From positions 7,109,618-7,173,617 of the forward strand of contig CAUJGJ010000444.1 in the NCBI GenBank assembly GCA_963170055.1: a stretch of DNA of 64,000 bases, given 5' to 3'. Source of the DNA: Halisarca cf. caerulea (Eukaryota > Porifera > Demospongiae > Chondrillida > Halisarcidae). Under the pieces are notes generated by a model, which saw only the letters and a program-made list of their open reading frames with translations, searched no databases and was not told the DNA's origin. The position numbers and the translations under genes were made by a program. Each line of letters opens with the position of its first letter. Position 1 is the first letter of the stretch. Shown here one piece after another: positions 1 through 10,557 of this stretch.

Positions 1-1284
1 AAAGACAAGCCCAGGGCCTGCCTGAAAACATGATATGGTTAGATAAAAGCACTAGCCCTCGGGCAATTCATGCTCTTGAGACTTGAAATTTTATGCACCA
101 TAGAGCCCAGCCCTCACACAAATGTCAGAATACTAAATAATGAAGCACATCATACATACCGTATACCCTTTATTATTGCTGGTCTGACTAAATTTTTCAT
201 GGTTCTCAGCATTTTGCAGTTTTTCTTTCATGGTACCTTCTGACATCATTTATATTGGTTCCATAGGGTATATATTTCTTCAAATAAGACATCATGTAAA
301 ACTACTCAGAATGACAGGAGCACAACTGGTACTTGGCATTCCATTATGCTTATATCTGAGGATATCAAGTATAGTAGTGGTGTGTACGTGCATGATGTAC
401 TCCGTTTGGCGACCACAAGGCTGTGGCCTTTGAACAGGGTACCCAATACCCTTGTGGGGTTGTTATGGAATTCACAATAAGGGACATTCCAACCGATCAC
501 ATGCACTATACAAAATGGTACGTTCTTGCAGTAGGGGAAATTCACGGTCGTAAAAGTAACTTTGAAGGTCTGTCACAGTTGGAAACTTGCAGAATGAATT
601 GCGTGCAAGAGGTTGTGTAGAGATTGACTTGCATAAAGTAGATCTGATTTACAAGCTTGAGGAAATGTTACAAGGCTGTCAGCGGGTAGGTACCTTCATC
701 ATTACTTGGTAATCCCACTTGTAACTTGTCCCAATATAGCTTAGAACATTATTCTATTCTCCCATGTGAGCCCTGTATGATTTAAGAGGACATTTAAGTA
801 ATGTATTCCCTGCTCTACCCAATCTTTTACAGGTGATGAGTGATGAAACTAATAAGTGAGGTTCATGATGTAATCCAAAAGCAGTGTAATGGAAAGACTC
901 AAGACATACTGGAGCAGACATGCAAGTGGGGCTGCTCAGAGTGTACCGTGTCATTTCGAAAGCAGTCAACAATTGTACTCTAGCAAATAATGATGTTCTA
1001 ATGCTAGTTCAGTCAGCTGTGTGCATATCTGAAATTCTATATTTGCCATCATCTGAACAATCATCCCAAAAAATCCTAAAACTGTACAATGTTTGCCAGT
1101 TGCACCATGAATTATGTGTCAGCCTTTTCCCATCATTAGCTGGTTGGTACATACAGTATATAAAGTAGTTTGTCTGCGATCTGTAAATACTGAAGCAAAA
1201 GAAAGAATGTTTCATAGTGTGAAAAGCATAGCTGAAAATTGCACTAATAGACAATGACATCAAGATAACATCATTCCTAAGATT
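1..1284. other. No recognised gene
   Basis: Several short open frames of 65 to 100 codons overlap on both strands, but none shows a motif, a plausible start plus splice structure, or similarity I recognise. I read the stretch as non-coding or decayed repeat DNA lying upstream of the integrase-like fragment. Confidence 0.4.
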
Positions 1285-1570
1285 TTGCTTCATATGCAGG
1301 CCAAACATCTAGAAAGTTCTTTTGTTGCTTTCTCTAATAACCAGCAGGATCATAGGGTCTCCAAAGAGACCAAAGGCCTAACAGTCTGTACACATCCAGT
1401 AGCACTGCAAGAAGAGCAGTGGACGATCTTAAAGTCCTGCCACATGGATCCCACTTGGGGATCAAGTAAGTGCACACTCTCACGAATCACTGATCATTTT
1501 ATGTGGCCAGGTGTAGTAAGGGATGTAGACAACTTGATGAGTTGCACTTGCGGGATTCAGTATAAATTAT
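1285..1570 (+). pseudogene. Gypsy-type integrase zinc-binding fragment
   Basis: The frame reads SCHMDPTWG, then TLSRITDHFMWPGVVRDVDN and a Cys-x-Cys pair. This matches the pattern of the integrase H2C2 zinc-binding region that precedes the DDE core in Ty3/gypsy-like elements and in KRBA2-like domesticated genes, where a His-containing segment is followed by the F-x-WPG-x-x-x-DV core. Residues normally present between the His and the TLSRI segment are missing, and no DDE core follows. It is therefore a short relic. The family call comes from the WPGVVRDV core; the host element cannot be told from this much. Confidence 0.55.
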
Positions 1571-2100
1571 TGCTGGTTAGACTTGAAGTTGTTCGTGTAT
1601 TTTAACTTTGTACAGTACTTGACACAAGTTACTTACGCTAATCCGCGAACATCTTTTCACTTAACCACGGTTAATCTGCAGAAATGGGCTGCATACACAT
1701 GGGCACATATGCGGAAGGCGAGTTCTGCGGATGTCCGCATATTTTTGAATATTGTCTATGGTAGTCTACTGTGTACTAAGAATATTCATTCCGTGGGAAA
1801 ATGGCTTTGGATATGTGGAGCATCGAGGCCATCCAAGAAGTTTCCCAGGGATCAAACAGAGTTAGATTGTTACAGACAGGGAAATTACAAAAGCAATGGA
1901 TGAAAACTGCAGAAAAGCCAGAAGCAAGTGATTATTTACTAGATAGAAAGTCTAGGTACCATGGTTACGCAAATGAAAGACACTATGGTGGACCACACAT
2001 GGTAGGGAAGAAGGGGGGAAGGGAAAAAGGCAGTTGAACCGGACCGGAGCCAGCAACCTCCAGACCCATAGCCGACCCTTTGGCAGCTGACAGGCAACAG
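1571..2100. other. Intergenic, nothing recognised
   Basis: Open frames of about 80 to 100 codons cross this stretch but show no domain or motif I can name. Right at its end, unrelated sequence abuts the truncated family A element. Confidence 0.4.
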
Positions 2101-2121
2101 CATGGCGTCCGCCATGTTGTT

Positions 2122-2211
<90 letters not shown>

Positions 2212-2281
2212 TCGTTCCGGACATTCCGGACACTTCCGGTGAAAGTAAAAACAATATAGGGCTGCCTTCCGGCGGCCCAAA
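2101..2281 (-). mobile_element. Family A hairpin-ended element, truncated (A1)
   Basis: On the minus strand it starts with the GGGCCGCCGGAAGGC hairpin end (2261-2276), then ACCGGAAGTG, the TCCGGAACGATGTC segment, an 84-nt (TA)n run (2125-2208) and TGTTGACAT/CATGGCGG. The second half of the element, including the CTTG hairpin end present in the other copies, is missing. Long YIYIYI reading frames across the TA run are artefacts of the microsatellite. Confidence 0.75.
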
Positions 2282-2605
2282 AATGAAGTCTCATCCCTGA
2301 TATTCATAGAGCCCAACAGAAAGACGGCTTGGGAGTGGTCTAATCCGTGTATGGAGGAAAGGGAGGGCAAGAACTGAACAAGAATGGCATTGTAGTTACA
2401 ATGTGAATTTGTATGAGTTACTCTCCCAACTGCTAAGCAATGAAGCCATCAGAACAAAGGTACATATGTACACAAGTACACATGCAACCTGGGATTGTGC
2501 TATGCACAATTGTTGCGTACAAAAATGTCAAGAAGTATTCCAATGACATACGTACAAGCACAATTGCATGCCTCTCAACTGCAATACTTCTCTTACTGAC
2601 ATGCA
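2282..2605. other. Intergenic before CACTA-like pseudogene
   Basis: No coding signal seen. It probably contains lost 5' sequence of the following transposase-like gene. Confidence 0.35.
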
Positions 2606-4927
2606 GATGACGATGAATCGGGGTACAGAGCCAGGTGTGATGGCTGACTACTGTGATGAGCTAAATTCCACACCAATCCCCTGTACAAAGATCACTCAGA
2701 CGCTCTGCAAATTCAACTATATTACGATGACCTGGAAATTTGCAATCCATTGAGGTCCAAAGCTAGCAAGCACAAGCTGGCCCTATTTTACTACACCTTA
2801 GGGAACATCCCTCCACAACATCGATCAACCTTACCTGCCATACAACTATTAACAGCCGTAAAAAGTAAATACATCACACGGTATGGGATAGACAAAATCC
2901 TCGAACCAATCATTGATGCCGTAGTTGCTTTGGAACAGGTAAGACAAATCCCACAAGTTTGTAATATTATATAGAGCCTATATATAGCATGCATTTTACA
3001 TCTGCAGAGTATAGAACTAAACATTAATGGACAGACAGAGAAGTGGTATGGTACAATCACAGTATTCTCTGCAGACAACCTGGCCAGCCAACTTGTAGGA
3101 GGATATAAGCAGCTGGGAGCTGCACTGAGGAAATGTAGGTTCTGCATGGCAACGGACAAAGAGGTTCAAACTAAGGTAGAGTTGTGCATGTATCTACAGA
3201 ACTGATGCATAAGCAATCCACTGCAATAATAAAAGTAACCATGACCATTTTATTGCAGTTCAGCTCCCGTGAATTGCGGTCAAGAACAAAAGACATGTTT
3301 GAAGCACACTGCAGTATGCTACATCTAGATCATGCACACGTATCAAAGACATATGAAGTAGCTAGGAAGCCAGCCATCAACAGACTGCAGTACTTTTACA
3401 CTACAGATGGTTTACCACCAGACGTAATGCATGACTTGCTTGAAGGAGCAGTTAAGATGGAAATCAAAGCTCTATTGAATATGTTCGTCAATGAGAAAAG
3501 CTACTTTAGGGTTGACCAATTTAACAGACGACTACAGGCATTCAAGTGAGAATAACATAACTCTATAGATCGCATGCAATACATGTACGTATGTGCTAAC
3601 ATATACTTCTTCTTGACAGGAATTAAAAATCAGACAACAAAACTTAGCCATCAAATATACTGGATACACATTTGAAATCCAAGGGTCACAATCTGAAGCA
3701 ATCTGGTATGCTATGCACATGTACATATGCAGCGTATGGCAGATGGTAATGGTCTGATACTCATAACATGGCTTACATGTTTATATGTATATGCAGCTAT
3801 GCAAATGTGGACATTAGCAAGATATTTGCCACTGCTCATTGGGGACCTAGTTCCAGAAGAAGACAAACACTGGGAAACATTCTTAACACTACTGGATATC
3901 CTGAGAATATGCTTGGCCCCTAAGACAAACAAAGAACAGGCTGCTCACCTTGAACTGCTGATTATGGCCCATCATGAGCCATTTAAGGAAGGGTATCCAG
4001 ATATCCGCCTAATCCCAAAGCAGCACTACATGGTGCACTACCCTGAGTGGATAAGAAGGTACGTACATATATGCAATAGTGCTCTACAAAACATGCATGC
4101 CTGTTATAACTGCTCTCGGCCAATGTACGTAGATGTGGACCCCTCATACAGCTGTGGTGCATGAGATTTGAAGCCAAGCACCAGTATTTCAAAATAGTTG
4201 CAGGGGCTCTAAAAAACTATAAAAATCTACCAAAAACCCTGTCAGAGCGGCACCAAAAGCTACTACTGTGCTACAACACCTGCAACCAACAACACTTCAG
4301 CACCTTTTACTTAGGAGATGCAATCCAAATTGGGACAACAGGTAACTATGAACGGAATGAACATGTTTTGTACACATATGCCCTTGCTGTTATTTCTACC
4401 AACACGATACAATAGTTCTTTGAATTCAATATTACGTTTTCACAGGAATTGCAATCACTGCCTCTAGTCATGAGTTACATACACTCCTTACTCAATTTCT
4501 TGACAAGGATACAAACTTATACAAGTAAGTCTGAACACTCCTATATCAAGGTCTCCTATTCCAGCACTAAATGTAACATGTGTATACTCTATTATACAGA
4601 GTGAACTGGGTAAAGATCCAAGCTTATCACTACACCACAGACGACATTCTAACACTGCAATTTCAAGCAGATATGCTCATCTTTGGAAAAATACTGGAGG
4701 TCTTAGTGTATGATTACACTAAAGTGCTGTTTCTGGTTGAAGAGCTCACTACAACACTATTCAACTACCATTATCACGCCTACGAAGTGACAGACCAGGA
4801 GGAAACAGCTAAACAGTTCATTTCCAGTGGAGATTTGTATGACCCTGTTCCTCTAAACATAGTTCAAAGCTGTAAGAGTGAACTGCTACGCACAAGCTTT
4901 GTTGTAACTAGATATAAGTTCATTTGA
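2606..4927 (+). pseudogene. Multi-exon CACTA-like (Tnp2/Transposase_21-type) transposase pseudogene
   Basis: Exons joined by GT/AG and phase: 2606-2938 (with a one-base frameshift near 2658), 3007-3175, 3259-3545, 3620-3703, 3797-4058, 4152-4341, 4446-4525 and 4600-4927. Visible in order are YYDDLEICNP, HKLALFYYTLGN, FSADNLASQLVGGYK, the Cys pair CRFCMAT, LPPDVMHDLLEGAV, MWTLARYLPLLIGD, IPKQHYMVHYPEW, WCMRFEAKHQYFK and a final exon ending in TAG-free frame to 4927. DVMHDLLEG plus RFEAKH-type motifs are typical of animal Tnp2-like transposases. Exon 3620-3703 is in phase with both neighbours but holds TAA (3624) and TAG (3645). The join at 4058/4152 is out of phase, so a small exon seems damaged. 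It is a recent but dead copy. Confidence 0.65.
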
Positions 4928-5484
4928 ACCCTTCTGTGTAAATTGTAACCTACACATATTTTATTGTATTTGCCCTTTCTGGGTCAACTTAACATTATTC
5001 GAGTCAAACACGATGGTTGAAGAAATGATTCACAGTGACAGTGACATGAAAAGGCCTCCCATCTAAAACATATACACATCAAATGCATGCAAGAAGTGAA
5101 TAACACGAGTTCACGGACGCGCACAGGCACGCCGGTGGCCAAGTGTACGTATCGTTCTTCAAGGGAGAAGCTACACAAGAGCAGCTGCATCCACTGACGA
5201 CAAATAGCACTTGGTCACAATGCTTTTTAGTGTCTATGGTTATACAGAGAGACTAAGGATCACTGCCACGGGGCGACTACAATAGAGTGATCTGATAGAC
5301 ACGAAGTGTCGTTAAACACTGAAAAAGCACGATCCGTTGCCCATACATTTACAAACGTGCACACGAGTACTGCCGTTGGAAAAAAAGAACGTCTTACCTC
5401 AAGTAATCGGCCTTCTTATCAGATCACAGTGTGCGTGGTTCCAAATTGAGCATGCTCAGTCGCGCGTGCAAGTTGTGACACTGA
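4928..5484. other. 3' flank of CACTA-like gene
   Basis: No further coding exon is seen. The stretch joins the pseudogene to the terminal sequence at 5485-5604 and is likely the element's 3' untranslated part. Confidence 0.4.
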
Positions 5485-5604
5485 TAATGGTGGTCTGAAC
5501 CCACCACCCGCGATCAGTTGGAATTCACACCAATGGTGGCAAACGCGGAGGTGGGTCTATCCCACCGAAATTGGTGGGTTATACCCACCGCTGTTTTTAC
5601 AGTG
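5485..5604 (-). repeat. CACTA-type terminus with subterminal palindromes
   Basis: Read on the minus strand the end is CACTGTAAAAACAGC (5590-5604), the CACTG start expected for animal EnSpm/CACTA elements. Just inside are three interrupted palindromes of the form GGTGG-N-CCACC: 5490-5506, 5551-5567 and 5574-5590. Clustered subterminal repeats are where CACTA DNA-binding proteins act in known elements. I found no partner terminus upstream in the window. Confidence 0.55.
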
Positions 5605-6072
5605 TACACACGCACAGAGAGCACAAGTCATCAAAGGTGAGCTAAATTTTATATGGAATATTTGGGAATAAATTCATACTCCTAGCAATGTGCAATCTTC
5701 AAGTCAGTGCTAGCAATTGGACTTTTTATAAGAACATCTTAAGATTCTGAGTGGAAAACATGCCTCCCACATCCAGGATTCCAGGCAAAACAAAATTGAT
5801 ACCAATAAGACTTTGAGAATATCATGTGCCTTGTATAGAATGATTTAGATTAAAATTATACTGGGTGTGAGCAATATATAGCAGTGGAGTAGGAAGACAC
5901 TGTACATTGGGCAGGGGAAGGGGCAGATTATGTGGGTACATTTATGCCATAATAATATATATTTGTCTATGTAGTGACAATCATCAATATAATATGAGCA
6001 TATTAATATTATGCACATTGAGTAACTCAGTTAAATCTTACAAGTGCCATGCAAAATATTTTCTCCTTCTCT
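5605..6072. other. Intergenic, nothing recognised
   Basis: AT-rich sequence between the CACTA-like end and family A copy A2. No credible coding frame. Confidence 0.4.
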
Positions 6073-6143
6073 TTTTGGGCCGCCGGAAGGCGGTCCTATA
6101 TTGTTTTTACTTTCACTGGAAGTGTCCGGAACGTCCGTAACGA

Positions 6144-6195
<52 letters not shown>

Positions 6196-6404
6196 AACAA
6201 TATGGCGGACAAGAAGTCGGTACGTAAACTTTCGGCTATATTTCGGTAAAATTCATTCGTTTGCTCCTGATTTTATCAGCGAAGAGTCCTTTCGACCAGA
6301 AGAGTTCTTCGAAGTATTATTTTAGTCAATAACGACGATTTCCAAGCGATTCGAGTTTCCAGGGCCGTAGGCGGCCCACGAGTTTTTTAAACTCAAATCG
6401 CTTG
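6073..6404 (+). mobile_element. Family A hairpin-ended element, full length (A2)
   Basis: Left end is the hairpin GGGCCGCCGGAAGGCGG (6077-6093). Next come an ETS-like GGAAGTG and ACGATGTC, a 44-nt TA run, then ATGTCAACAATATGGCGGAC. Right end is a hairpin in which AAGCGATTCGAG (6343) pairs with CTCAAATCGCTTG (6392-6404) around GGGCCGTAGGCGGCCC. A 44-codon frame starts at the ATG after the TA run and reads APDFISEESFRPEEFFEVLF near its end. The same frame is open in copy A3 and, inverted, in A4. Confidence 0.8.
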
Positions 6405-6832
6405 TTTCTTTTCGATTGACCTGGTTTCATGCAGGGCCGGCCCCTCCTGTTGATTTATTGGGGGGCAGGCCCCTCCTGCTGAATTTTGGGCATTGCAATT
6501 GCACCCCCCCCCCCCCCGTTCCTAGTCCACCGTATAGCTATATACGTAATGTTATAACGTATTCTGTGAAATGCGTCGTATCCTGGATGTGCACATCCCA
6601 GTGTTGCATTTCTGTGTGTCACATGTCACATTGGATTGGTTTGGACCCTGGTGGGACTGTCATGCTTACTGCCTCAGATTCCCAGAATGTGTTAACCCAG
6701 CTGTCGCATTCTGGGAAACGCGTTGTATCTCGGCCAATTAAGTGTCAATACCCACGATTTTGCTCATGGGACCCATTTTCAATGTTTCAGATCTGTTGGC
6801 ATTCCTGTCGTTTAGGTGTGAATATGTTATTA
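6405..6832. other. Intergenic with poly-C tract
   Basis: Contains a C-run near 6505-6518 and GGCCCCTCCTGCTG direct repeats (near 6435 and 6470). No gene seen. Confidence 0.45.
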
Positions 6833-7400
6833 CGCATGTGGGACATGTCCAAAGTCCCACTATTGTGTTAATGGGCTGGAATTTGGACGTGTGTAAGGCT
6901 TCGATCATGTGATTTGCGCGTGACATTTCTTGACGTATAGTTTTAGTAAAGAAGCAAGGGCTATTGCGCTGCTCGATATTGTTCTACTTTTACAACATAT
7001 AAAAGCCTTTATTCATCAAAAGTTAATGTTGCGTACATATTGTTGTGTAAGGGAGCTTGGAAGATCATACTCATGATCAATAGTAGGTATTGCGAACTGC
7101 AGAACTTACGTAATTCACAGCGAAATCGCCCTGCTATTTTGCAGTTGATGATAGGCTTAAAGCGCATTTTGAAGGCTCAAACATAGATCGATCGTTCTTT
7201 TATAAGGTACTCAAGTTAGTAAAACCGACTTTTCTATTTGAATTTAAGATCAAACAAAGATTACGCACCTTGTTCTTCGATGTCGTCAATCGGGCGCTGA
7301 ATATCCAGTTTGCTTCTCTTAAACCGCCGATATTATACTTCGTTAAACCGTCTGTCTTCTTTGCCTAATGTTCTTCCTCCACTGAGTTCCTCTCGCTTGC
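6833..7400 (+). repeat. Unclassified repeat family D, copy 1
   Basis: Begins with CGCATGTGGGACATGTCC and is the same sequence, on the opposite strand, as 61360-61911, with diverged relatives at 23114-23744 and 62320-62700. A shared reading frame is visible: PCYFAVDDRLKAHFEGSN, then KLVKPTFLFEF and ALNIQFA, ending near VKPSVFFA. No known domain recognised. It could be a decayed gene spread by transposition or a non-autonomous element carrying a captured coding piece. Confidence 0.6.
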
Positions 7401-7715
7401 GACGCATCGATCATTGCAGAGATCAAACACTTCAAACACTTCGGTAAGGGCAATATGCAATTATGTCACAGCTCATGTCACATGACTATCATGTGATAAT
7501 CGGCCCTTAGCTAAGCGAATCCTTCTTGCAAAATGCCATGTCGTCAAGTAAATCAGCGGATCAACGTAGGAAGCTTCTGAGTGTTTTACTGTAATCTATA
7601 TCGAACGCTTCAACTTTTCACCGATGGGGATTTTGATGCCGCGAGTTTCCAAAGAGTTATTGCTGGTTATTTTAGTACATTTTTATTGTTTATTGTTATT
7701 ATTTAGTACATTTTT

Positions 7716-7753
7716 ATTGTTTTCATTTGGACTTCCGGTGTGTAACGCTCGTC

Positions 7754-7793
<40 letters not shown>

Positions 7794-8045
7794 TTTGAAG
7801 AAAAGTCTTATAATAGAGAATTTATATAATAGTAATAGAGAAGTATGAATTTATACAGAAATGAGTTATAAGAATTGTTTTGAAAACAATTGCCAAATAT
7901 GGCAATTGTTTTCAAAACAATCGTCCAGTTACAATAAACAGTATGTTCAATGAATGTTCAGCTGTGCACTAACCCTTCAATGTTTTGCAAGTAATTCGAG
8001 TGTGTGGGGCGGCAACCCCCACGAGTTTTTAACTCGAATTACTTG
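7716..8045 (+). mobile_element. Family B hairpin-ended element (B1)
   Basis: Shares TTGGACTTCCGGTGTGTAAC (an ETS-like site on the minus strand), a (TA)n tract (7757-7786), a near-perfect 48-nt palindrome (7874-7921, 22-nt arms) and the hairpin end with GGGGCGGCAACCCCC finishing ACTCGAATTACTTG (8032-8045) with copies B2 and B3. The G/C hairpin at the left end, present in B2 and B3, is missing here. No meaningful coding frame. Confidence 0.8.
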
Positions 8046-8780
8046 TTAGTATTTGTTGATTATCTTGAAAACTATTTCAGTAAACAAAATCCCCATCAGT
8101 AGAATATTGGGTAGCCTTCCTAGGGACAGTTTAATCCACATTCTGTGTCTCTAGGCCTAAGTTTGGATTTACTTGGGAGGAATAACTGCTAAATACAGCT
8201 GCTTGGAAAAGCGGTGAATATTCAAACGATTGACAGAAAATTTGGTTGAAAAATAGTTAAATGTGTAGCTTAAATGTGTTCATACAGTTCCATTTCTGAT
8301 ACGCATAAGAGAGAAAAAGCGAATTTGCTAGCAACAAAATCGCCGATTTTTGGAAGCCATTCAAGTGCGAATGGACATGTCCCACATGCGTATGCTGTTT
8401 CCCAGAATGCGTCAGCCTATTATAATGACAATGGCTATACTTTCTCATCTGTTTTGCAGATTCTGTCAAGAGACATACTGTTGCATGTGCCATGGCTTAT
8501 TCTCCTGATTCACTGTTCAAAAGTGTATTTGCTTGAACTGGTCTCATTAAATTTAATGCATAATTATGTTGTAACAATATAATGTTTACATGTGCATAGA
8601 TATTGAGCCCATACACAAACAATGTCATATATAGCAAAGCTATATCACTAAATTTTGTAGCTCCAGGCCACCATAGTATCCACTAGGATAACTTTTTAGA
8701 CCAATGAGATTGCTAGTTAGAGAGCCAATGAAATTGCTATAAGCACATTTAACATTTCTGGGTGTAAACTACCAAGCCCT
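8046..8780. other. Upstream flank of CCCH gene
   Basis: Contains one GGACATGTCCCACATGCG motif (8373-8390), also found at the edges of repeat family D. Otherwise no gene or known repeat seen. Confidence 0.4.
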
Positions 8781-8788
8781 GTATATAA
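8781..8788 (+). promoter_or_regulatory. Possible TATA box of the CCCH gene
   Basis: GTATATAAG lies 95 nt before the chosen start codon, which would put a transcription start about 30 nt further on and leave a short leader holding a CATC repeat (8806-8821). Position and sequence fit a TATA box; no other support. Confidence 0.3.
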
Positions 8789-8876
8789 GCTTCCAACTAG
8801 GTGACATCCATCCATCCATCCTTATCTGGACTCCTTACGAGCTGTTTACAGATCATTTTTTGCAAATATACAAGCC

Positions 8877-9303
8877 ATGGCTTTTTACGGAAAGGTGACC
8901 ATCAATTGCAAGCAGTTTGTCAACGAGGCATCATCGACAAGCTCAAGAAAACGACCATCACAAGAGAGGAGAGGTTAGTTAGCCTGCATGACTTCCAATT
9001 ACAAAAAGTTTAGACTCACTGCAAGGTATGATTCATTCAACAGGACCAGCCAAGAAAAAGTCCGTTCACATTTGCCGCTATCAGGAGGGGTGCTCCAACA
9101 AGAAAGAGGGCAAGTGCTCTTTTCTTCACCTGGAGCACAAATTTCTGGATGGTCTGAAGCCTCCGTACAGGTTATGCTTTGACTGGCCCAACTGTAAGAG
9201 GGAGAGGTGCCTCTATGTTCATTGGCCCGAAGGTGAACACCAACAAGGAGAGGCGGAGGAGCCTAAGAAGTCCGATGAAAGTGTGGTAGAGGCGGATAAT
9301 TAG
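8877..9303 (+). CDS. Small two-exon protein with tandem CCCH zinc fingers
   Basis: Exon 1 runs 8877-8973 and exon 2 9044-9303. The join (AGAG|gttagt ... caacag|GACC) keeps frame and gives 118 residues ending at TAG 9301. The N-terminal 40 residues are basic and serine-rich (STSSRKRPSQERRG). Two fingers follow: C-x5-C-x7-C-x3-H (ICRYQEGC...KCSFLH) and C-x5-C-x4-C-x3-H (LCFDWPNCKRERCLYVH). An acidic tail closes the protein. CCCH fingers usually bind single-stranded RNA, so a role in RNA metabolism is likely but unproven. The start is the first ATG in frame after a TATA-like box. Nothing in it is broken, unlike most frames nearby, so it is one of the few likely host genes. It could also be an element-borne gene. 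Confidence 0.6.
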
Positions 9304-10334
9304 CTACTATTAATTAGTAACACAAAAGGTTTTTCTAAAAACCACCAATTTCAAAAGTATCCACTAGCATAGTCCTAAATAGATGTGTACACAGAATCAG
9401 ATCACGGACACGATGTCACAGGAAACGAAATTCCAGGTCTTCATACTTCAATACAAAAGGTTTTTCTAATAACCATTAAATTCCTTTAGATCCGCCAACA
9501 TGTTCATCACGCGTATGTCACATGGCTTGGTGCCCAGTGTTGGGTGTCTATGATTACACTCAAAGGTTTCAATACACACTTTATGGTGTAAACTTAAAGA
9601 TATCTCGTTTTAACCAGTCATAGGTGGAGAGTAATCTCACTTCGCTTGAAACTTTTAGTCCCGATTGTTCTGCCATGGTCTTCTTCAAGAGCACCTTTGC
9701 AAAATGCCGGAAAAAGCGAAGTTCCTGGCTGCAGCCTACTGTTCATCAACTGCTGTTGCCGTACACAGCGATATTGATTGGGATGTGGCCATTGCTCGCT
9801 GTAGCAGCAGTCTACAGCATTCCACTGTGTCTTTAAGTTATTCTTTAAACTACACTGTACTGAGCATTGTTTTAGCTATTTGGTTCTAGCGTGTGATTAC
9901 ACTAAGTCTTATTCATGCACGTTTTTTGTTCTGCTATGGGAAGGGCGGACTGCATGGCTAGATAGACTGATTTCTGTTCAACTTGCGACTTTGGAAAACT
10001 CCTCCACTTATAAGTAGCCAGCTAAAGTGGTGAAGATTATTGTGCTGCTAAATATTAATATACTGAATTCACTATAATAATATTCCCACAGGTTAGCCAT
10101 ACTCATTGTTATGTGCCAATGCTTGATTAACAAGAAGAGAATCGCACATCTCCCTCATTGCAATACCAGGTAAAGATTATTCATTGTGTGTAGATAGATT
10201 GTCTCTCAAATAATTGATAAGATACTGTATATGATGTGCCATATCAGCTAGCCTATTCGGATATTATCTTTCTAGGTTCCCTCCAATGTGGGGGTTGTGA
10301 ATGTATAGTTATTTGTGTACTTGATCAATTTGTA
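9304..10334. other. Flank between CCCH gene and Tc1-type element
   Basis: A frame near 9704-9889 starts MPEKAKFLAAAYCSSTAVAV but shows no domain. The last 40 nt (to 10334) read QFV, then continue in frame after the Tc1-type insertion as VATNAYLE, so they belong to the interrupted piggyBac relic. Confidence 0.4.
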
Positions 10335-10557
10335 CAGTACGCGTCACAATAAACTTGACGGTAACCGATAAGCGCCAGCCACTATCGTCGCTTTTCAGTT
10401 ACTTTCCATTCTGGCAATAAACCGCGACGTAATAGATATCCATTGACGGTTGCAAATATTCGCTAACGCTAAAAGTTAGCGGATATCAGTTGCTTGCACA
10501 AGCGGGATGTCTTTGCCTGAGTGTGCTCCTTACTGCTTTAGTTTCTCTTTGAGTATC

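Noticed and set aside
1981..1995. CACTA-like start CACTATGGTGG as upstream end of the CACTA element
   Set aside because: It does not match the CACTGTAAAAACAGC terminus and has no subterminal palindromes.
1939..2370. Long minus-strand open frames reading YIYIYIYI
   Set aside because: They are open only because they cross the (TA)n tract of element A1; the same happens at the other TA tracts.
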